Source of the DNA: Paraliobacillus ryukyuensis
Lineage (GTDB): Bacteria; Bacillota; Bacilli; Bacillales; Amphibacillaceae
Assembly (NCBI RefSeq): GCF_003315295.1
Contig: NZ_QNRI01000013.1
Span: 1 to 58,210, forward strand
Reading direction: 5' to 3'
DNA: 58,210 nt
A program made the position numbers and the translations under genes. Under the pieces are notes generated by a model. That model had not been told where the DNA came from. It did not search any database and saw only the letters and a program-made list of their open reading frames with translations. The stretch's first letter is position 1. Every line of letters begins with the position of its first letter. Below, piece by piece: positions 8,367 to 17,476 of the stretch.

Positions 8367-9061
8367 TGAATGTACAACGAGTAAGTGCTATTTTTGAAAA
8401 AGACACCAAAGACTTTATGAAAAATACGATGCTATTAATGATGCCGGTAGTGCCAATATTTTTAGCGTTATTATATAAACAAATGAGCGGTGGGGAAGCA
8501 TTTCCAACATTCTTACTGTACTTGGTCGTCGGGATTAATCTTTCAACTGTAACTACAGCGGGTATGATGACGATGATGGCAGAAGAAAATGAAAAAAAGA
8601 CATTGCGTGGGTTGATTCAATCACCAGCTTCTATTGTTGATATTTTAGTCGGTAAGAGTCTTGTCGTTGGTTTGATGAGCCTTATTACATTAATCGTAAG
8701 TCTATTTATTATGGGTATTGAACCGTTGCTAAATCTCAAATCAATACTAGCTATTATATTCTTGTTCTTTTTCTTTTTGTTCTTAGGAATAGGAATTGGA
8801 TTGTTTTCTAAATCTGTCGCTGCCACATCAGCTTACATCATGCCCGTTATGCTTTTATTTGGCTTTACACCGATGTTTGAACTTCTGGGGATTAGTGAAG
8901 ACAGTATCGTTATTAAATTTGCTGATACATTTCCCGTGATGCAAGCGATCGAATTGACAGATGGTAACAGTTGGTTGCCGCTAGGTATCATAGCGATTTG
9001 GGTGTTAGGTGCTGGATTGTTTATGTATGTTTGCTTTAAGAAGACGATGACAGATGATTGA
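8366..9061 (+). CDS. ABC-2 type transporter permease
   Basis: 231 residues with six predicted membrane segments and the ABC-2 pattern: an N-terminal helix, ISLFIMGIEPL and a C-terminal helix near 205-225. TLRGLIQSPASIVDILVGKSLV resembles the conserved coupling region of NatB/YhaP-like exporters. The ATG shares one base with the stop of the ATPase gene. It forms the membrane pore of the exporter driven by the upstream ATPase. Substrate unknown. Confidence 0.88.
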   Translation: MNVQRVSAIFEKDTKDFMKNTMLLMMPVVPIFLALLYKQMSGGEAFPTFLLYLVVGINLSTVTTAGMMTMMAEENEKKTLRGLIQSPASIVDILVGKSLVVGLMSLITLIVSLFIMGIEPLLNLKSILAIIFLFFFFLFLGIGIGLFSKSVAATSAYIMPVMLLFGFTPMFELLGISEDSIVIKFADTFPVMQAIELTDGNSWLPLGIIAIWVLGAGLFMYVCFKKTMTDD

Positions 9062-9118
9062 TCGCTTCTATCTTTGTTATGATAACTGATAGCCAATAAA
9101 AACTCATCTTTAAACCCA

Positions 9119-9160
9119 AAAATATCCTTAAAGAGTGTTTGCTTTAAGGATATTTTTTTA
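9119..9160 (+). terminator. Terminator of the LytTR-linked ABC operon
   Basis: AATATCCTTAAA pairs with TTTAAGGATATT, then a T tract. Confidence 0.85.
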
Positions 9161-9238
9161 ATATGTTGAATCTATGAAACAGTTTCAACATGTAACGATA
9201 AAAAATTTAATTATGAGATAAGTGGTTTTATACATTTA

Positions 9239-9282
9239 AAAACCAGTTGCATAGAATATTGCTTCTTGCGACTGGTTTTTTA
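9239..9282. terminator. Terminator of the two-component operon (bidirectional)
   Basis: AAAACCAGT/ACTGGTTTT stem with T tracts on both strands; on the minus strand it lies 11 bp past the histidine kinase stop. Confidence 0.75.
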
Positions 9283-9292
9283 ATAGTAAGCT

Positions 9293-10999
9293 CTATACAA
9301 CCGGTAATAATATCCTTATCGTCGTTCCTTCTCCTGGTTTACTTTTCACATTAATCGATCCATCGTGTAATTCGATTAATTGTTTAGAGATTGCTAGTCC
9401 GAGTCCTGTGCCGCTAACGGATTCAGTGGTGCTGGTTCCGCGATAATAACGGGTGAATAAGTGTTGGACAGTGGCTTGGTCCATGCCGACACCTTTGTCG
9501 CTCACTTTAATAACAATGACGTGTTGCTCGATTAGTTCCGTTGATATGGTAACAATAGTGTTCGGTGGGTTGTAATTCAATGCATTAGCAATTAAATTAT
9601 CCATGATTCGTTGAAACCATCTCTGATCAATCGCTGTGATCAATGCTTGTGTTTCTGGTTGATAACGAATTTCTTTGTCTGAATGATTCGGGTTATTGAT
9701 GAATTGCAATAGGCTTCTGCGAATACATTCATTCAAGTCTGTTCGTTCTTTTACCATTGGTATTTCATGATTCTTTAATTGATAGGTTACGTTTAGATCA
9801 TCAATTAGTTCTTTCATATAATCGGATTTCTCGCCAATGATGGTAGCGAAATCTCTCATTTCTGTTTCACTCCATGTATAATCAGTTGATTCCATCATGT
9901 TGGCATAACCTTGGATGGAGGCGAGTGGTGTTTTTAGATCGTGGGAAATACCACTGATCCATTCGTCTCTTGACTTAGCGGTGCGCACACGCTCGGCTTC
10001 TCGTTTTTGTAAAATGGTAGTCAATTCGGTCAATGTGGCAATCACATCTTGATAAAGCCGGTATTTCCGCTTGATATCTCCATTTCTATTGACTAAAACG
10101 GAGTGGCCGGTGTGTTCGTCGATAGGAGCTTCATAGATGCCTTGTCTTAGGTTCTGCATCCAACGCATAAAGGTCAATAATGGTGAGCTGAATTTATGCG
10201 CATACCAAAGCGTAGCTAATAACAATAATAGTAACAATAGAATGGTAAAAACAATCACACTATTACTGACGGTGCCGTTAATGTTAGTTTCTAACCTGGA
10301 TGGGCTAGGCGCTTTTCCAACGACTAACGTCAATTGGGAAGCTGGATCAAAATAACTTGCTTCGTGCTGATACTCCAGCTTTGCATTAGCGGCAATGACA
10401 TCTTCGGTATCATAGGAGTCGGGAGCGCCGTTTCCGTATTGATCGACAATATTTCCAGCATGATCAACAAGGATCGCCCAACCGTTATGCTGCTGGAAGC
10501 GGGGCACCATGGTCGAAGGGAGTGCTAGTTGCTGTTTTTCCCAATCGACATCTCCCTTTATCTCTTGTATGAGATCTTGTTGCCAATTGTTTGTTCCAAG
10601 TACAACGTAATAATAATCTTCTAATTTGAACGGTGCAACGAGCCAATATGTGGTGGCCGTACCAGAAGCGAGTAATGTATGTATATCTGTGTCTTGTAAG
10701 TTAGCTGGCGCATGGAAGGCGTTCATCACTTCGCCTGTCTCTGTGACAACAGCGAGCCATGCATCTTGTTCTTCTGCCAATGTTTTTAGTTCTGGGTCAA
10801 ATTGTGCCTGCTGTTCCTCGATTGTTACTCGACTCTCAATGAATGTCGTACCAGCCTTGGTTAAGTCATTATAAGATTCCATTTGTTGTGACAAATAACC
10901 AAATAGTGCAAAACTGATAGATAGTAAAACAACTAAAAAGATAGCTAGGAGCAGTATCCGACCAAGAAACTGTATAAGAAAGCGTCTATAGATTTTCAT
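9293..10999 (-). CDS. Sensor histidine kinase
   Basis: 568 residues from the ATG at 10999. AGGTGG lies just upstream and the start overlaps the response regulator stop by 14 bp; the longer frame from 11032 has no ribosome site. A membrane segment (about 8-30), an extracellular domain of about 215 residues, a second membrane segment (about 248-270) and a linker are followed by the HisKA box SHDLKTPLASIQGY (His about 351). The ATPase domain has NLIANALNYNP, DKGVGMDQ and GTGLGLAIS. All catalytic motifs look intact. It should phosphorylate the cognate OmpR-type regulator in response to an extracytoplasmic signal. The divergent ABC transporter is the likely target. Confidence 0.93.
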   Translation of the reverse strand: MKIYRRFLIQFLGRILLLAIFLVVLLSISFALFGYLSQQMESYNDLTKAGTTFIESRVTIEEQQAQFDPELKTLAEEQDAWLAVVTETGEVMNAFHAPANLQDTDIHTLLASGTATTYWLVAPFKLEDYYYVVLGTNNWQQDLIQEIKGDVDWEKQQLALPSTMVPRFQQHNGWAILVDHAGNIVDQYGNGAPDSYDTEDVIAANAKLEYQHEASYFDPASQLTLVVGKAPSPSRLETNINGTVSNSVIVFTILLLLLLLLATLWYAHKFSSPLLTFMRWMQNLRQGIYEAPIDEHTGHSVLVNRNGDIKRKYRLYQDVIATLTELTTILQKREAERVRTAKSRDEWISGISHDLKTPLASIQGYANMMESTDYTWSETEMRDFATIIGEKSDYMKELIDDLNVTYQLKNHEIPMVKERTDLNECIRRSLLQFINNPNHSDKEIRYQPETQALITAIDQRWFQRIMDNLIANALNYNPPNTIVTISTELIEQHVIVIKVSDKGVGMDQATVQHLFTRYYRGTSTTESVSGTGLGLAISKQLIELHDGSINVKSKPGEGTTIRILLPVV

Positions 11000-11702
11000 T
11001 CGTACCACCTGTTGGAACAAATTTATAGCCAAGTCCTCGTACAGTTACAATAGATTTTGGTCTGCTTGGGTTTTGTTCAATTTGTTCTCGTAGTTTGCGG
11101 ATGTGTACCATCACAGTATTGTCTTCTCCTAAGTATTGATCGCCCCAGACTTGCTCATATAACTGACTTTTACTAAAAACTTGATTAGGATGCTGACAGA
11201 AAAATAATAAGAGATTATACACTTGTGCTTGGAGATTAACTTTTTCTCCTGCAAGGCTAACTTCAGCGGACAATGTATCGACGACAAGGTTGCCGTATGT
11301 ATAAGTCGTCGTCTGTGGTGCGGGGATATCTCCTTGTTTTCTCCGTAAATGTGCCTTCATGCGTGCCACTACTTCCAATGGATTAAATGGTTTGGTGATG
11401 TAATCATCTGCACCGACGGCAAAGCCTGATAATTTGTCCAAGTCGGTGGTGCGAGCGGTGAGAAAGAAGATCGTTGCATTGGATATTGCGCGTATCTTCG
11501 GACACACTTCAAACCCATCTTCGCCTGGAAGCATGACATCCAATAGAATAATCGCGTACGCCCTGCGCTGGCAAAGCTGGATTGCTTTTTCCGCAGTAGT
11601 AGCAGTATCAATCTGGGTAAAGCCTTCTTTTTTTAAAATTGTTTCGAGCATATGTAAAATCGCTTGTTCATCATCTACAATTAAGATTGGTGATTGTTGC
11701 AT
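10986..11702 (-). CDS. OmpR/PhoB-family response regulator
   Basis: 238 residues. The receiver domain has the acidic pocket (VDDE), the phospho-acceptor Asp in LLDVMLPGEDG (about 55), Thr in FLTART and Lys in YITKPFNPLEV. The C-terminal winged helix has VDTLSAEV, FSKSQLYEQVWG, NTVMVHIRKLREQIE and TVRGLGYKFV. It is translationally coupled to the kinase gene and divergent from an ABC transporter. A tandem half-site in the shared intergenic region (11765-11784) fits an OmpR-type operator, so autoregulation and control of the transporter are likely. Confidence 0.95.
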   Translation of the reverse strand: MQQSPILIVDDEQAILHMLETILKKEGFTQIDTATTAEKAIQLCQRRAYAIILLDVMLPGEDGFEVCPKIRAISNATIFFLTARTTDLDKLSGFAVGADDYITKPFNPLEVVARMKAHLRRKQGDIPAPQTTTYTYGNLVVDTLSAEVSLAGEKVNLQAQVYNLLLFFCQHPNQVFSKSQLYEQVWGDQYLGEDNTVMVHIRKLREQIEQNPSRPKSIVTVRGLGYKFVPTGGTNENL

Positions 11703-11764
11703 AACGACACTCCTGATTTATAGTCTATAAATGTATCATACCATTTCATAACAACATATTAGGC

Positions 11765-11784
11765 TAATTAAGGAAAAATTAAGG
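11765..11784 (+). promoter_or_regulatory. Candidate response-regulator binding site
   Basis: Two AATTAAGG half-sites start 11 bp apart (one helical turn), the classic arrangement for OmpR-family dimers. They lie in the 148-bp divergent region between the regulator gene and the ABC permease gene. Confidence 0.5.
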
Positions 11785-11850
11785 TGGAAGTTGTTTGTTG
11801 TTAAGCAACGCGTATTATACTAGATGTACCGAAACAAAGGAGGAGAAGCT

Positions 11851-12543
11851 ATGCTCGCTATCTGTAAAAGAGAATTTATTCAATCATTTAAAGGGTTTAA
11901 GTCAATTATTGTTATTGCGATATTTTTACTAACAGCCTATTATTCAAAAAGTTTTGCTGATCTATTGCTGTCGTTAAATATTGATTTTACCAGTGAGGAA
12001 AAGCAAATTATCCAGACAATTGGGATTTCATTTCTAATTATGTTTTTTGGCATGTTGTTTGTAATGGGGTTATCCCATGATACGATCAATCGAGAAACGC
12101 ACGAGCGGACGATACGCTTTTTAGTCACACGTACGTCGCGTACCTCGATTATTGTTGGTAAGTTTTTGGGGATCTCACTATTTTGGTTTGCCTGTTTGCT
12201 CGCGTCTTTCGTGATTATCAGCATCTTTGTTCATGATTTTGATTTTATTGTGCTATTTCAATCTACTAGTTTAGCGGTCTACTATAGTGCGTTAACGGTT
12301 TTATTATCGGTACTTATTCCGAAACCAGGATTTACGATGTTCTTAAGTGTGGTACTCGGAATCGCATTCCCAATTTTTAATGGTTGGCTGGTGTTAACGA
12401 CAAATAACTGGGTAAGCTGGTTGAAGTATATTTTCCCTTTTTATTATTTAGATGAAGTGAATGGTATGTTTTTGGTTGTTTTTCTACTAGCTGCAGTGTT
12501 TGTAGCTATCGCAATACTTGCCTTTAGAAGGAGGGAATGCTAA
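11851..12543 (+). CDS. ABC transporter permease
   Basis: 230 residues from the ATG at 11851, preceded by AAAGGAGGAGAAG; an ATG at 11824 lies upstream of that site. About six membrane segments follow an N-terminal MLAICKREFIQSFKG amphipathic stretch typical of ABC-2 permeases. INRETHERTIRFLVTRTSRTSIIVGKFLG is the conserved cytoplasmic region of NosY/YtrC-like permeases. The stop is immediately followed by the ATPase gene. Together they form an exporter or membrane-modifying transporter, probably controlled by the divergent two-component system. Confidence 0.88.
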   Translation: MLAICKREFIQSFKGFKSIIVIAIFLLTAYYSKSFADLLLSLNIDFTSEEKQIIQTIGISFLIMFFGMLFVMGLSHDTINRETHERTIRFLVTRTSRTSIIVGKFLGISLFWFACLLASFVIISIFVHDFDFIVLFQSTSLAVYYSALTVLLSVLIPKPGFTMFLSVVLGIAFPIFNGWLVLTTNNWVSWLKYIFPFYYLDEVNGMFLVVFLLAAVFVAIAILAFRRREC

Positions 12544-13449
12544 ATGTTGGCGATTGAAACGAAGCAATTATCGAAGTCATTTTGGAAAAATAATGTGGTT
12601 AAACAAATTGATCTCCAGGTCGAAAAGGGGGAAATATTAGGTTTCCTTGGACGTAATGGTGCGGGAAAATCAACGTTTATTAACATGTTAACTGGTATTC
12701 TACCACCGAGTTCAGGGTCCTATGCATTATTAGGAGTGCAAGGACCAAATAATGCAGTAAAGAAAGAAATTGGTGTGATGCCAGACTATTCTTCACTTTA
12801 TGGTTCGATGACCGCCTTGAAGCACTTGCGTTACCTTTCAGAGGTTTCCGGGAAAAAGGTATCGCAAAGTCGTGCGATGGATGTGTTACAGCTTGTCGGG
12901 TTAGAAGCACATGCCAATAAAAAAGCGGGCAAATTTTCATTCGGGATGAAAAAGAAATTGGCGATTGCTCAAGCGATTGTGCATGATCCACAGTTGATTT
13001 TCTTAGATGAACCGACATCAGGACTAGATGCAGAATCGGTCATTCAAATCCATCGATTGATTCAGCGATTGCATCAGCAGGGAAAGACAATTTTTATGAC
13101 ATCGCATAATTTAGATGAAGTTGAAAAAATCTGTTCACGCATTGCCATTATGAAAGATGGGAAAATCCGCCGAGTTGGTACAATGGATGAATTGCGTGCG
13201 TACTATCAATCTACCATCACTGTTACCATGAAGCATGCACCAATTGCCGCAACCGACTTAGCCACACTTGAGCCGTGGCTGAAGCAAGTGGGGGCACAGT
13301 TAGAGATGGAAGCATCGCATTTCACCATTCAAGTAGAAAGTGAACAAAAGATCGCTGAAATCATTCGTGCACTTGGGAGTTACAAAATTGACATTTACCG
13401 TGTAGATGTAGATGAGCCTTCATTAGAGGAGATTTTTTTGGAAGAATAG
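12544..13449 (+). CDS. ABC transporter ATP-binding protein
   Basis: 301 residues. Walker A GRNGAGKST, signature FSFGMKKKLAIAQA, Walker B LIFLDEPTSGLDAES and H-loop TSHNLDEVEK are all intact. The C-terminal 90 residues form the accessory domain common to YtrB/CcmA-type exporters, ending DEPSLEEIFLEE. It starts directly after the permease stop, so translation is coupled. In many Bacillaceae such modules answer cell-wall antibiotics, but no substrate can be read from the sequence. Confidence 0.93.
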   Translation: MLAIETKQLSKSFWKNNVVKQIDLQVEKGEILGFLGRNGAGKSTFINMLTGILPPSSGSYALLGVQGPNNAVKKEIGVMPDYSSLYGSMTALKHLRYLSEVSGKKVSQSRAMDVLQLVGLEAHANKKAGKFSFGMKKKLAIAQAIVHDPQLIFLDEPTSGLDAESVIQIHRLIQRLHQQGKTIFMTSHNLDEVEKICSRIAIMKDGKIRRVGTMDELRAYYQSTITVTMKHAPIAATDLATLEPWLKQVGAQLEMEASHFTIQVESEQKIAEIIRALGSYKIDIYRVDVDEPSLEEIFLEE

Positions 13450-13683
13450 GTAGTTTTTCACCGGAGTGATTTTCTGTAAATTACGGTGTGTTGGGTTAGA
13501 ATAGATAGGCTATAGACAGGTATTTTCCTATGAGTTACCACTTTATCTTAGTATGAGCTAGGGTAGGGTGGTTTTTTCTATAGGTATGAAATAGTTACTA
13601 CGAAGAATGTGGGCACGTATGGCAGGAGGTCAGAATATACTAGTATAACTGCATGTTCCAGACATGTTAAGAAAGGAAGTTAA

Positions 13684-14418
13684 ATGATGATGCAACCAAT
13701 GTATGTGCCGAATCAGGCAAATCGTACGTATACCTATCCGTATGTTTACCATAATCGTTTGTCTCAACCGTCTCAGCGTGGGCAAGATTATACCGTTAGC
13801 GTTACGGGACAGCATGAGATTTTTGCCAAACCAGACCAAGCACGTGTATCGATCGGTGTGGTAACCGAAGATAAAAATGTGGAGACGGCCCAACAACAAA
13901 ATGCCACTATCGCGAACCAAGTCATTGATGCGCTGGCCACGATTGGTATCACAAGCGAGCAAATCGAAACGGCTGCGTATACGATCCATCCATTGTATGA
14001 TTACTCGGATAATAACCAAGTGTTGCGCGGGTATCAAGTGCGCCATCTATTTACGGTGGTGGTAAGTAATCTGACCAAAGTTGGGGAAGTCCTTGATGTG
14101 GCAACGCAGAATGGGGTTAATCACATCAATGATGTGGAATATGAACTGGCAAATCCAACGATCGTCTATCAAAATGCGCTCCAAGAAGCTACTTTAAATG
14201 CCCGAGAAAAAGCAGAAAACATTGCACGGTCACTGGGCTTATCAATCAATCGGATTCCCTTACGGCTGTCCGAGGAAAATGTGTCGTTTCAACGTCCGCG
14301 ATATACCGCGCAAGTGTTAAGCGCATCGACTGATTCCGTTACGCCACCAGTACAAGAAGGAGATGTGAAGGTGACCGCGACTGTAAGAGCGGTGTTTGCA
14401 TATGAGCGGTTTGATTGA
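13684..14418 (+). CDS. SIMPL-domain (DUF541) protein
   Basis: 244 residues. After a 40-residue Tyr/Asn/Pro-rich leader without a signal peptide comes the SIMPL fold: ITVSVTGQHEIFAKPDQARVSIGV-like start, a helix with QQQNATIANQVIDALATIGI, and IETAAYTIHPLYDYSDNN followed by GYQVRHLFTVVV. The last part has the usual AREKAENIARSLGL helix. Family members are often periplasmic or surface-associated; the missing signal peptide suggests this one is cytoplasmic or coat-associated. GAAAGGAAG precedes the ATG. It stands alone and its function is unknown. Confidence 0.85.
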   Translation: MMMQPMYVPNQANRTYTYPYVYHNRLSQPSQRGQDYTVSVTGQHEIFAKPDQARVSIGVVTEDKNVETAQQQNATIANQVIDALATIGITSEQIETAAYTIHPLYDYSDNNQVLRGYQVRHLFTVVVSNLTKVGEVLDVATQNGVNHINDVEYELANPTIVYQNALQEATLNAREKAENIARSLGLSINRIPLRLSEENVSFQRPRYTAQVLSASTDSVTPPVQEGDVKVTATVRAVFAYERFD

Positions 14419-14516
14419 TGGGGCGTTGTGATTATTTTAGTTTCAACAGGGTGCTAGTGTATTGTGACTACGCGTCCTGTTGAAGCAAGGCTTTTACGTT
14501 TTTAACTATAATCATG

Positions 14517-14922
14517 TAATAGAATAAATGGCTTGCTCGGCCCCAAAACGGATAATTTTTCGTTCCAATTTCATGCCTAATCGTTCTAAAAGCTGACAGG
14601 AAGCCTTATTCGCTGTTTGGGTTTCGGCAATAACTTTTGAAAGTTGTAAATTGAATGAATGATTGTTTGAACTACCTCACTTGCAAACCCATCTCCCTAC
14701 CAATTTGGTAAGAATTGATAAGAGATCTCGAGGCCGAGACCATCATGATGAGGGTCAAGCGACACTAATCCAATAAATTTAGCTTGTTTTTTTCTTTAAC
14801 CACCCAATAAAAAGCGTCACCATTTGAATTAAGCATATCGTTAAATATGAGTTGAATCGTATTTTCTTGACGTATGCCACCAAGAAATTTTCTTACTTGC
14901 TGGTTCATTTATAAATTTTTTA
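14517..14922 (-). pseudogene. GNAT acetyltransferase (RimJ/RimL-like) relic
   Basis: Minus-strand frames read FLGGIRQENTIQLIFNDML, then FIGLVSLDPHHDGLGLEISYQF, GDGFASEVVQTIIHSI and finally KVIAETQTANKASCQLLERL with GMKLERKIIRFG. These are consecutive pieces of a RimJ/RimL acetyltransferase, including the acetyl-CoA loop and the ANKASCQLLERLGM helix. At least three frameshifts and a stop break it. Confidence 0.75.
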
Positions 14923-14996
14923 CATCATAATAATCGGATTGTTGCAAAGGAGGCATCAAACATCTTTTTCTAACATAGAAATCCCTCCCCCGAAAA

Positions 14997-15455
14997 CTAA
15001 TATGTAAACTCCATCGGCTCCGTACTAGGAATATAACCATTTTTCTTGTAGTAATTAATCGCTTGATCGCTTGGCCATACAATGACAAACTCATAGTTAT
15101 TTGCTTTTATCCAATTGTTTATCGTTTGGATAACCTTACTCCCTACCCCTTCGTTTCGATATTCTGGAATGGTATATACGTTAGTCATATACGCGAATGG
15201 ATACGTAACTCTACCAGGCCTCGGCACTTTATGTATTAATTCGATGAATATATGAGAAGCAATTCGTTCCTCATCTTCCGCAACCCAAATAAACCACTGA
15301 TTACTAGTTAGTGCATGTGCTAAAAATGTATGGAACTCCTTTTTAAATGCTTCATAGAACGCTTCATTTTTGCTCGGATCATATTCAACGGTCATATCCC
15401 ATCGCATTTTTATTAATTGATCGATGTCTTTTGCTTCAGCAAGTCTAATGTTCAT
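14997..15455 (-). CDS. GNAT family N-acetyltransferase
   Basis: 152 residues. MNIRLAEAKDIDQLIKMRWDM is the usual first strand and helix of the GNAT fold. TNVYTIPEYRNEGVGSKVIQTINNW contains the acetyl-CoA binding motif A (R/Q-x2-G-x-G), and VWPSDQAINYYKKNGYIP is the final motif. An AAAGGGGCGG site precedes the ATG. It transfers an acetyl group from acetyl-CoA to an amine; the substrate cannot be read from sequence. It lies beside the decayed GNAT gene, which is a different subfamily. Confidence 0.88.
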   Translation of the reverse strand: MNIRLAEAKDIDQLIKMRWDMTVEYDPSKNEAFYEAFKKEFHTFLAHALTSNQWFIWVAEDEERIASHIFIELIHKVPRPGRVTYPFAYMTNVYTIPEYRNEGVGSKVIQTINNWIKANNYEFVIVWPSDQAINYYKKNGYIPSTEPMEFTY

Positions 15456-15644
15456 TTATTCCGCCCCTTTATTTATGTGGTAGATATATTATTCTGATTT
15501 TAACATAAAATCACAAGTGTGCTTTGCCTAGTAGTGAGCATAAAAAGTGAATAAATATAAAGGAGAATAGAACGGAAAAGTAGAAAACTAGTTGTGAGGA
15601 TATTTTTTCGTTAAACAACTTTTGGGCATTATTAAACGCGCATA

Positions 15645-15740
15645 TGGGATAAAACGTAGGTCGTGCAGCGTGAGATTTGTGCGATAAAGCAGATATAGCA
15701 TAAAACAGAGGTCAAGCGAAGTGAGATTTTATTAAAAAAG
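15645..15740. repeat. Two units of the 52-bp repeat family (intermediate variant)
   Basis: ATAAAAC...GAGATTT occurs twice, 51 bp apart (15649 and 15700). The first unit shares GTAGGT and GTGAG with the array at 29.8 kb and GAGATTTGTGC with the array at 16.9 kb. The second has ATAAAA/TTTTAT arms around a 20-nt loop. The remainder of 15456-15962, a divergent region, shows no gene. Confidence 0.7.
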
Positions 15741-15962
15741 TAAGTTATCAAGCCAAAGGCTGTGCAAGTATAATTATTCGAGATTCAGTTAATGCTGTTC
15801 AGTGATTTTTAACCACGTAAGCAGTCAACCGTAATAGGATTTTTAATGATGTTGATCGGATTGTCTTTTGGTATATACGGAAGTTTTAAAAGTATTGATA
15901 AAACAGGATTGATATGAGAAAGTGAGATCCAGTGGTATTTTTAAGAAATTGGGAGGAGAGAG

Positions 15963-16571
15963 ATGCAAAATTTACTAATAGCTATTGTTGTTGGTTTTAT
16001 AATTGTAATAGTAATGATCGGTAATAAAAAAAGGAGTAAAAATGAAGCGGAGGAGAAGTACACAAAACATAAGCGGGTACTGTTGTGGTTATTGGGAATT
16101 AATTATATTGGATTTTTAAGTTTTCAGCTTGCTGGTCTACAACCCGTTATGGGTATGCATTTTCGCCTTGCTGAAATGATGTCTGGTTTTGGCAACATCG
16201 TAATTTTTGTTGCGATACCAATTGCGATTTTTATTTATCTGGATCTACTATATACATACTTCACTAAAAGAGGCTTACAAAAACCAACCGCATCAACCGT
16301 GCGTAAAGCAACTTTCATAGTTATAACAACAGTTGCTTTTGTTTTTATCATTAACTCTCAATCGCAGGACGTTTTTACTTATGGGGTATTTGAAGTTCAG
16401 CAGAAAAACCATGAAGATGGAAAATATTACTTAGAATTAGAAAAAAGAAAGATTAGAGTTTCATCTAACGAGTATCACCTTATTGAAGAAAATGAGCAGT
16501 ATGCAATAGGGTTTCGTTGGCATAAAAACAATCCAAACATTGGTTACTTAAGGACGATTGATCCGAATTAA
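15963..16571 (+). CDS. Membrane protein of unknown function
   Basis: 202 residues. An N-terminal membrane helix (about 3-20) is followed by a basic loop, then three more helices (about 40-58, 77-97, 116-133), and a C-terminal domain of about 65 residues (FEVQQKNHEDGKYYLELEKRK...) that may be beta-rich. GGGAGGAGAG precedes the ATG. A second small membrane protein gene follows and may be cotranscribed. No family was recognised. Confidence 0.7.
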   Translation: MQNLLIAIVVGFIIVIVMIGNKKRSKNEAEEKYTKHKRVLLWLLGINYIGFLSFQLAGLQPVMGMHFRLAEMMSGFGNIVIFVAIPIAIFIYLDLLYTYFTKRGLQKPTASTVRKATFIVITTVAFVFIINSQSQDVFTYGVFEVQQKNHEDGKYYLELEKRKIRVSSNEYHLIEENEQYAIGFRWHKNNPNIGYLRTIDPN

Positions 16572-16652
16572 GGTAAGGGGCAGGGGGCGTTTGTGTGGGC
16601 AAGGTTTAGTGGATACAGCGGTGGTTATGCTTATTATAAGGAGATTTCAAAT

Positions 16653-16835
16653 GTGATTACAGGTATTATTTCTTTAATTTGCATTTTTCTATGGATTGCA
16701 TTTTCGAAAGAACTTGAAAAACCTTCAAAAGAGAGGAATAAGCTGAATTTGATTGCTTTAATATCTGCTGGTGTTTTATCAACATTAATAATAACCGTCT
16801 CCCTGTTTCAAAATCTCCAATTATACAAGACGTAA
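16653..16835 (+). CDS. Small two-helix membrane protein
   Basis: 60 residues from the GTG at 16653, chosen because AAGGAG lies nine bases upstream; a GTG at 16593 in the same frame has only GGGG near it. Two hydrophobic helices (ITGIISLICIFLWIAF and LIALISAGVLSTLIITVSLF) flank a charged KELEKPSKERNK loop. It follows another membrane gene by 81 bp and ends before a terminator. Function unknown. Confidence 0.5.
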   Translation: MITGIISLICIFLWIAFSKELEKPSKERNKLNLIALISAGVLSTLIITVSLFQNLQLYKT

Positions 16836-16858
16836 GGTGGTTAGTCGGAAAAAATTAA

Positions 16859-16888
16859 GGAAACCCTTTGATGAGGTTTCTTTTTTCA
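16859..16888 (+). terminator. Terminator after the small membrane genes
   Basis: GAAACC pairs with GGTTTC around a short loop, then TTTTTT. Confidence 0.75.
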
Positions 16889-16925
16889 GCGAAAAATCAT
16901 TGTTTAAGATTAACAGAGCCTGATT

Positions 16926-17435
16926 ATTAAAACTAACCTAGCGAGAGTGGAGATTTGTGCTATATCATCATATATAGATAAAAACTAGCCTAGCGAGAGT
17001 GGAGATTTGTGCTATATCGCATATATGGAATAAAACTAGCCTGGGCGGACCGGAGATTTATGTCATATCATCATATATAGAATAAAACTAGCCTAGCGAG
17101 AGTGGAGATTTGTGCTATATCGGCATATATAGAATAAAACTAGCCTAGCGAGAGTGGAGATTTGTGCTATATCGGTATATATAGATAAAAACTAGCCTGA
17201 TCGGACCGGAGATTTGTGCTATATCGGCATATATGGAATAAAACTAGCCTGGGCGGATCGGAGATTTATGTCATATCATCATATATAGAATAAAACTAGC
17301 CTAGCGAGAATGGAGATTTGTGCTATATCATCATACATGGAATAAAACTAGCCTGAGTTGATAGATGATTTGTACCATATCTTCTCATGTATCAAGTAAA
17401 TCTAGACTAGCTAGCCCGAAGATTTATACAATATA
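16926..17435. repeat. Tandem array A, 52-bp units (about 10)
   Basis: AAAACTAGCC begins at 16929, 16981, 17032, 17084, 17136, 17188, 17240, 17292 and 17344, a period of 51-52 bp, with a degenerate tenth unit near 17403. Each unit reads left box AAAACTAGCC, a variable GCGAGAGTGG or GGCGGACCGG core, GAGATTT, then an AT-rich TATATC...ATATATA spacer. Two core subtypes alternate irregularly. It lies between convergent genes, bounded by a terminator on each side. It encodes no protein. Confidence 0.9.
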
Positions 17436-17442
17436 AAATGCT

Positions 17443-17467
17443 AAAGGGAGTGCTTCGTACACTCCCT
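17443..17467 (-). terminator. Terminator of the spore coat gene
   Basis: GGGAGTG-CTTCGTA-CACTCCC, ten bp beyond the coat gene stop; the T run on the minus strand is imperfect. Confidence 0.6.
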
Positions 17468-17476
17468 GCCTGAAAA

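Noticed and set aside
16926-17435. CRISPR or plasmid-type iteron origin
   Set aside because: Units are repeated throughout, not spacer-like, and no replication initiator or DnaA-box cluster accompanies the array.
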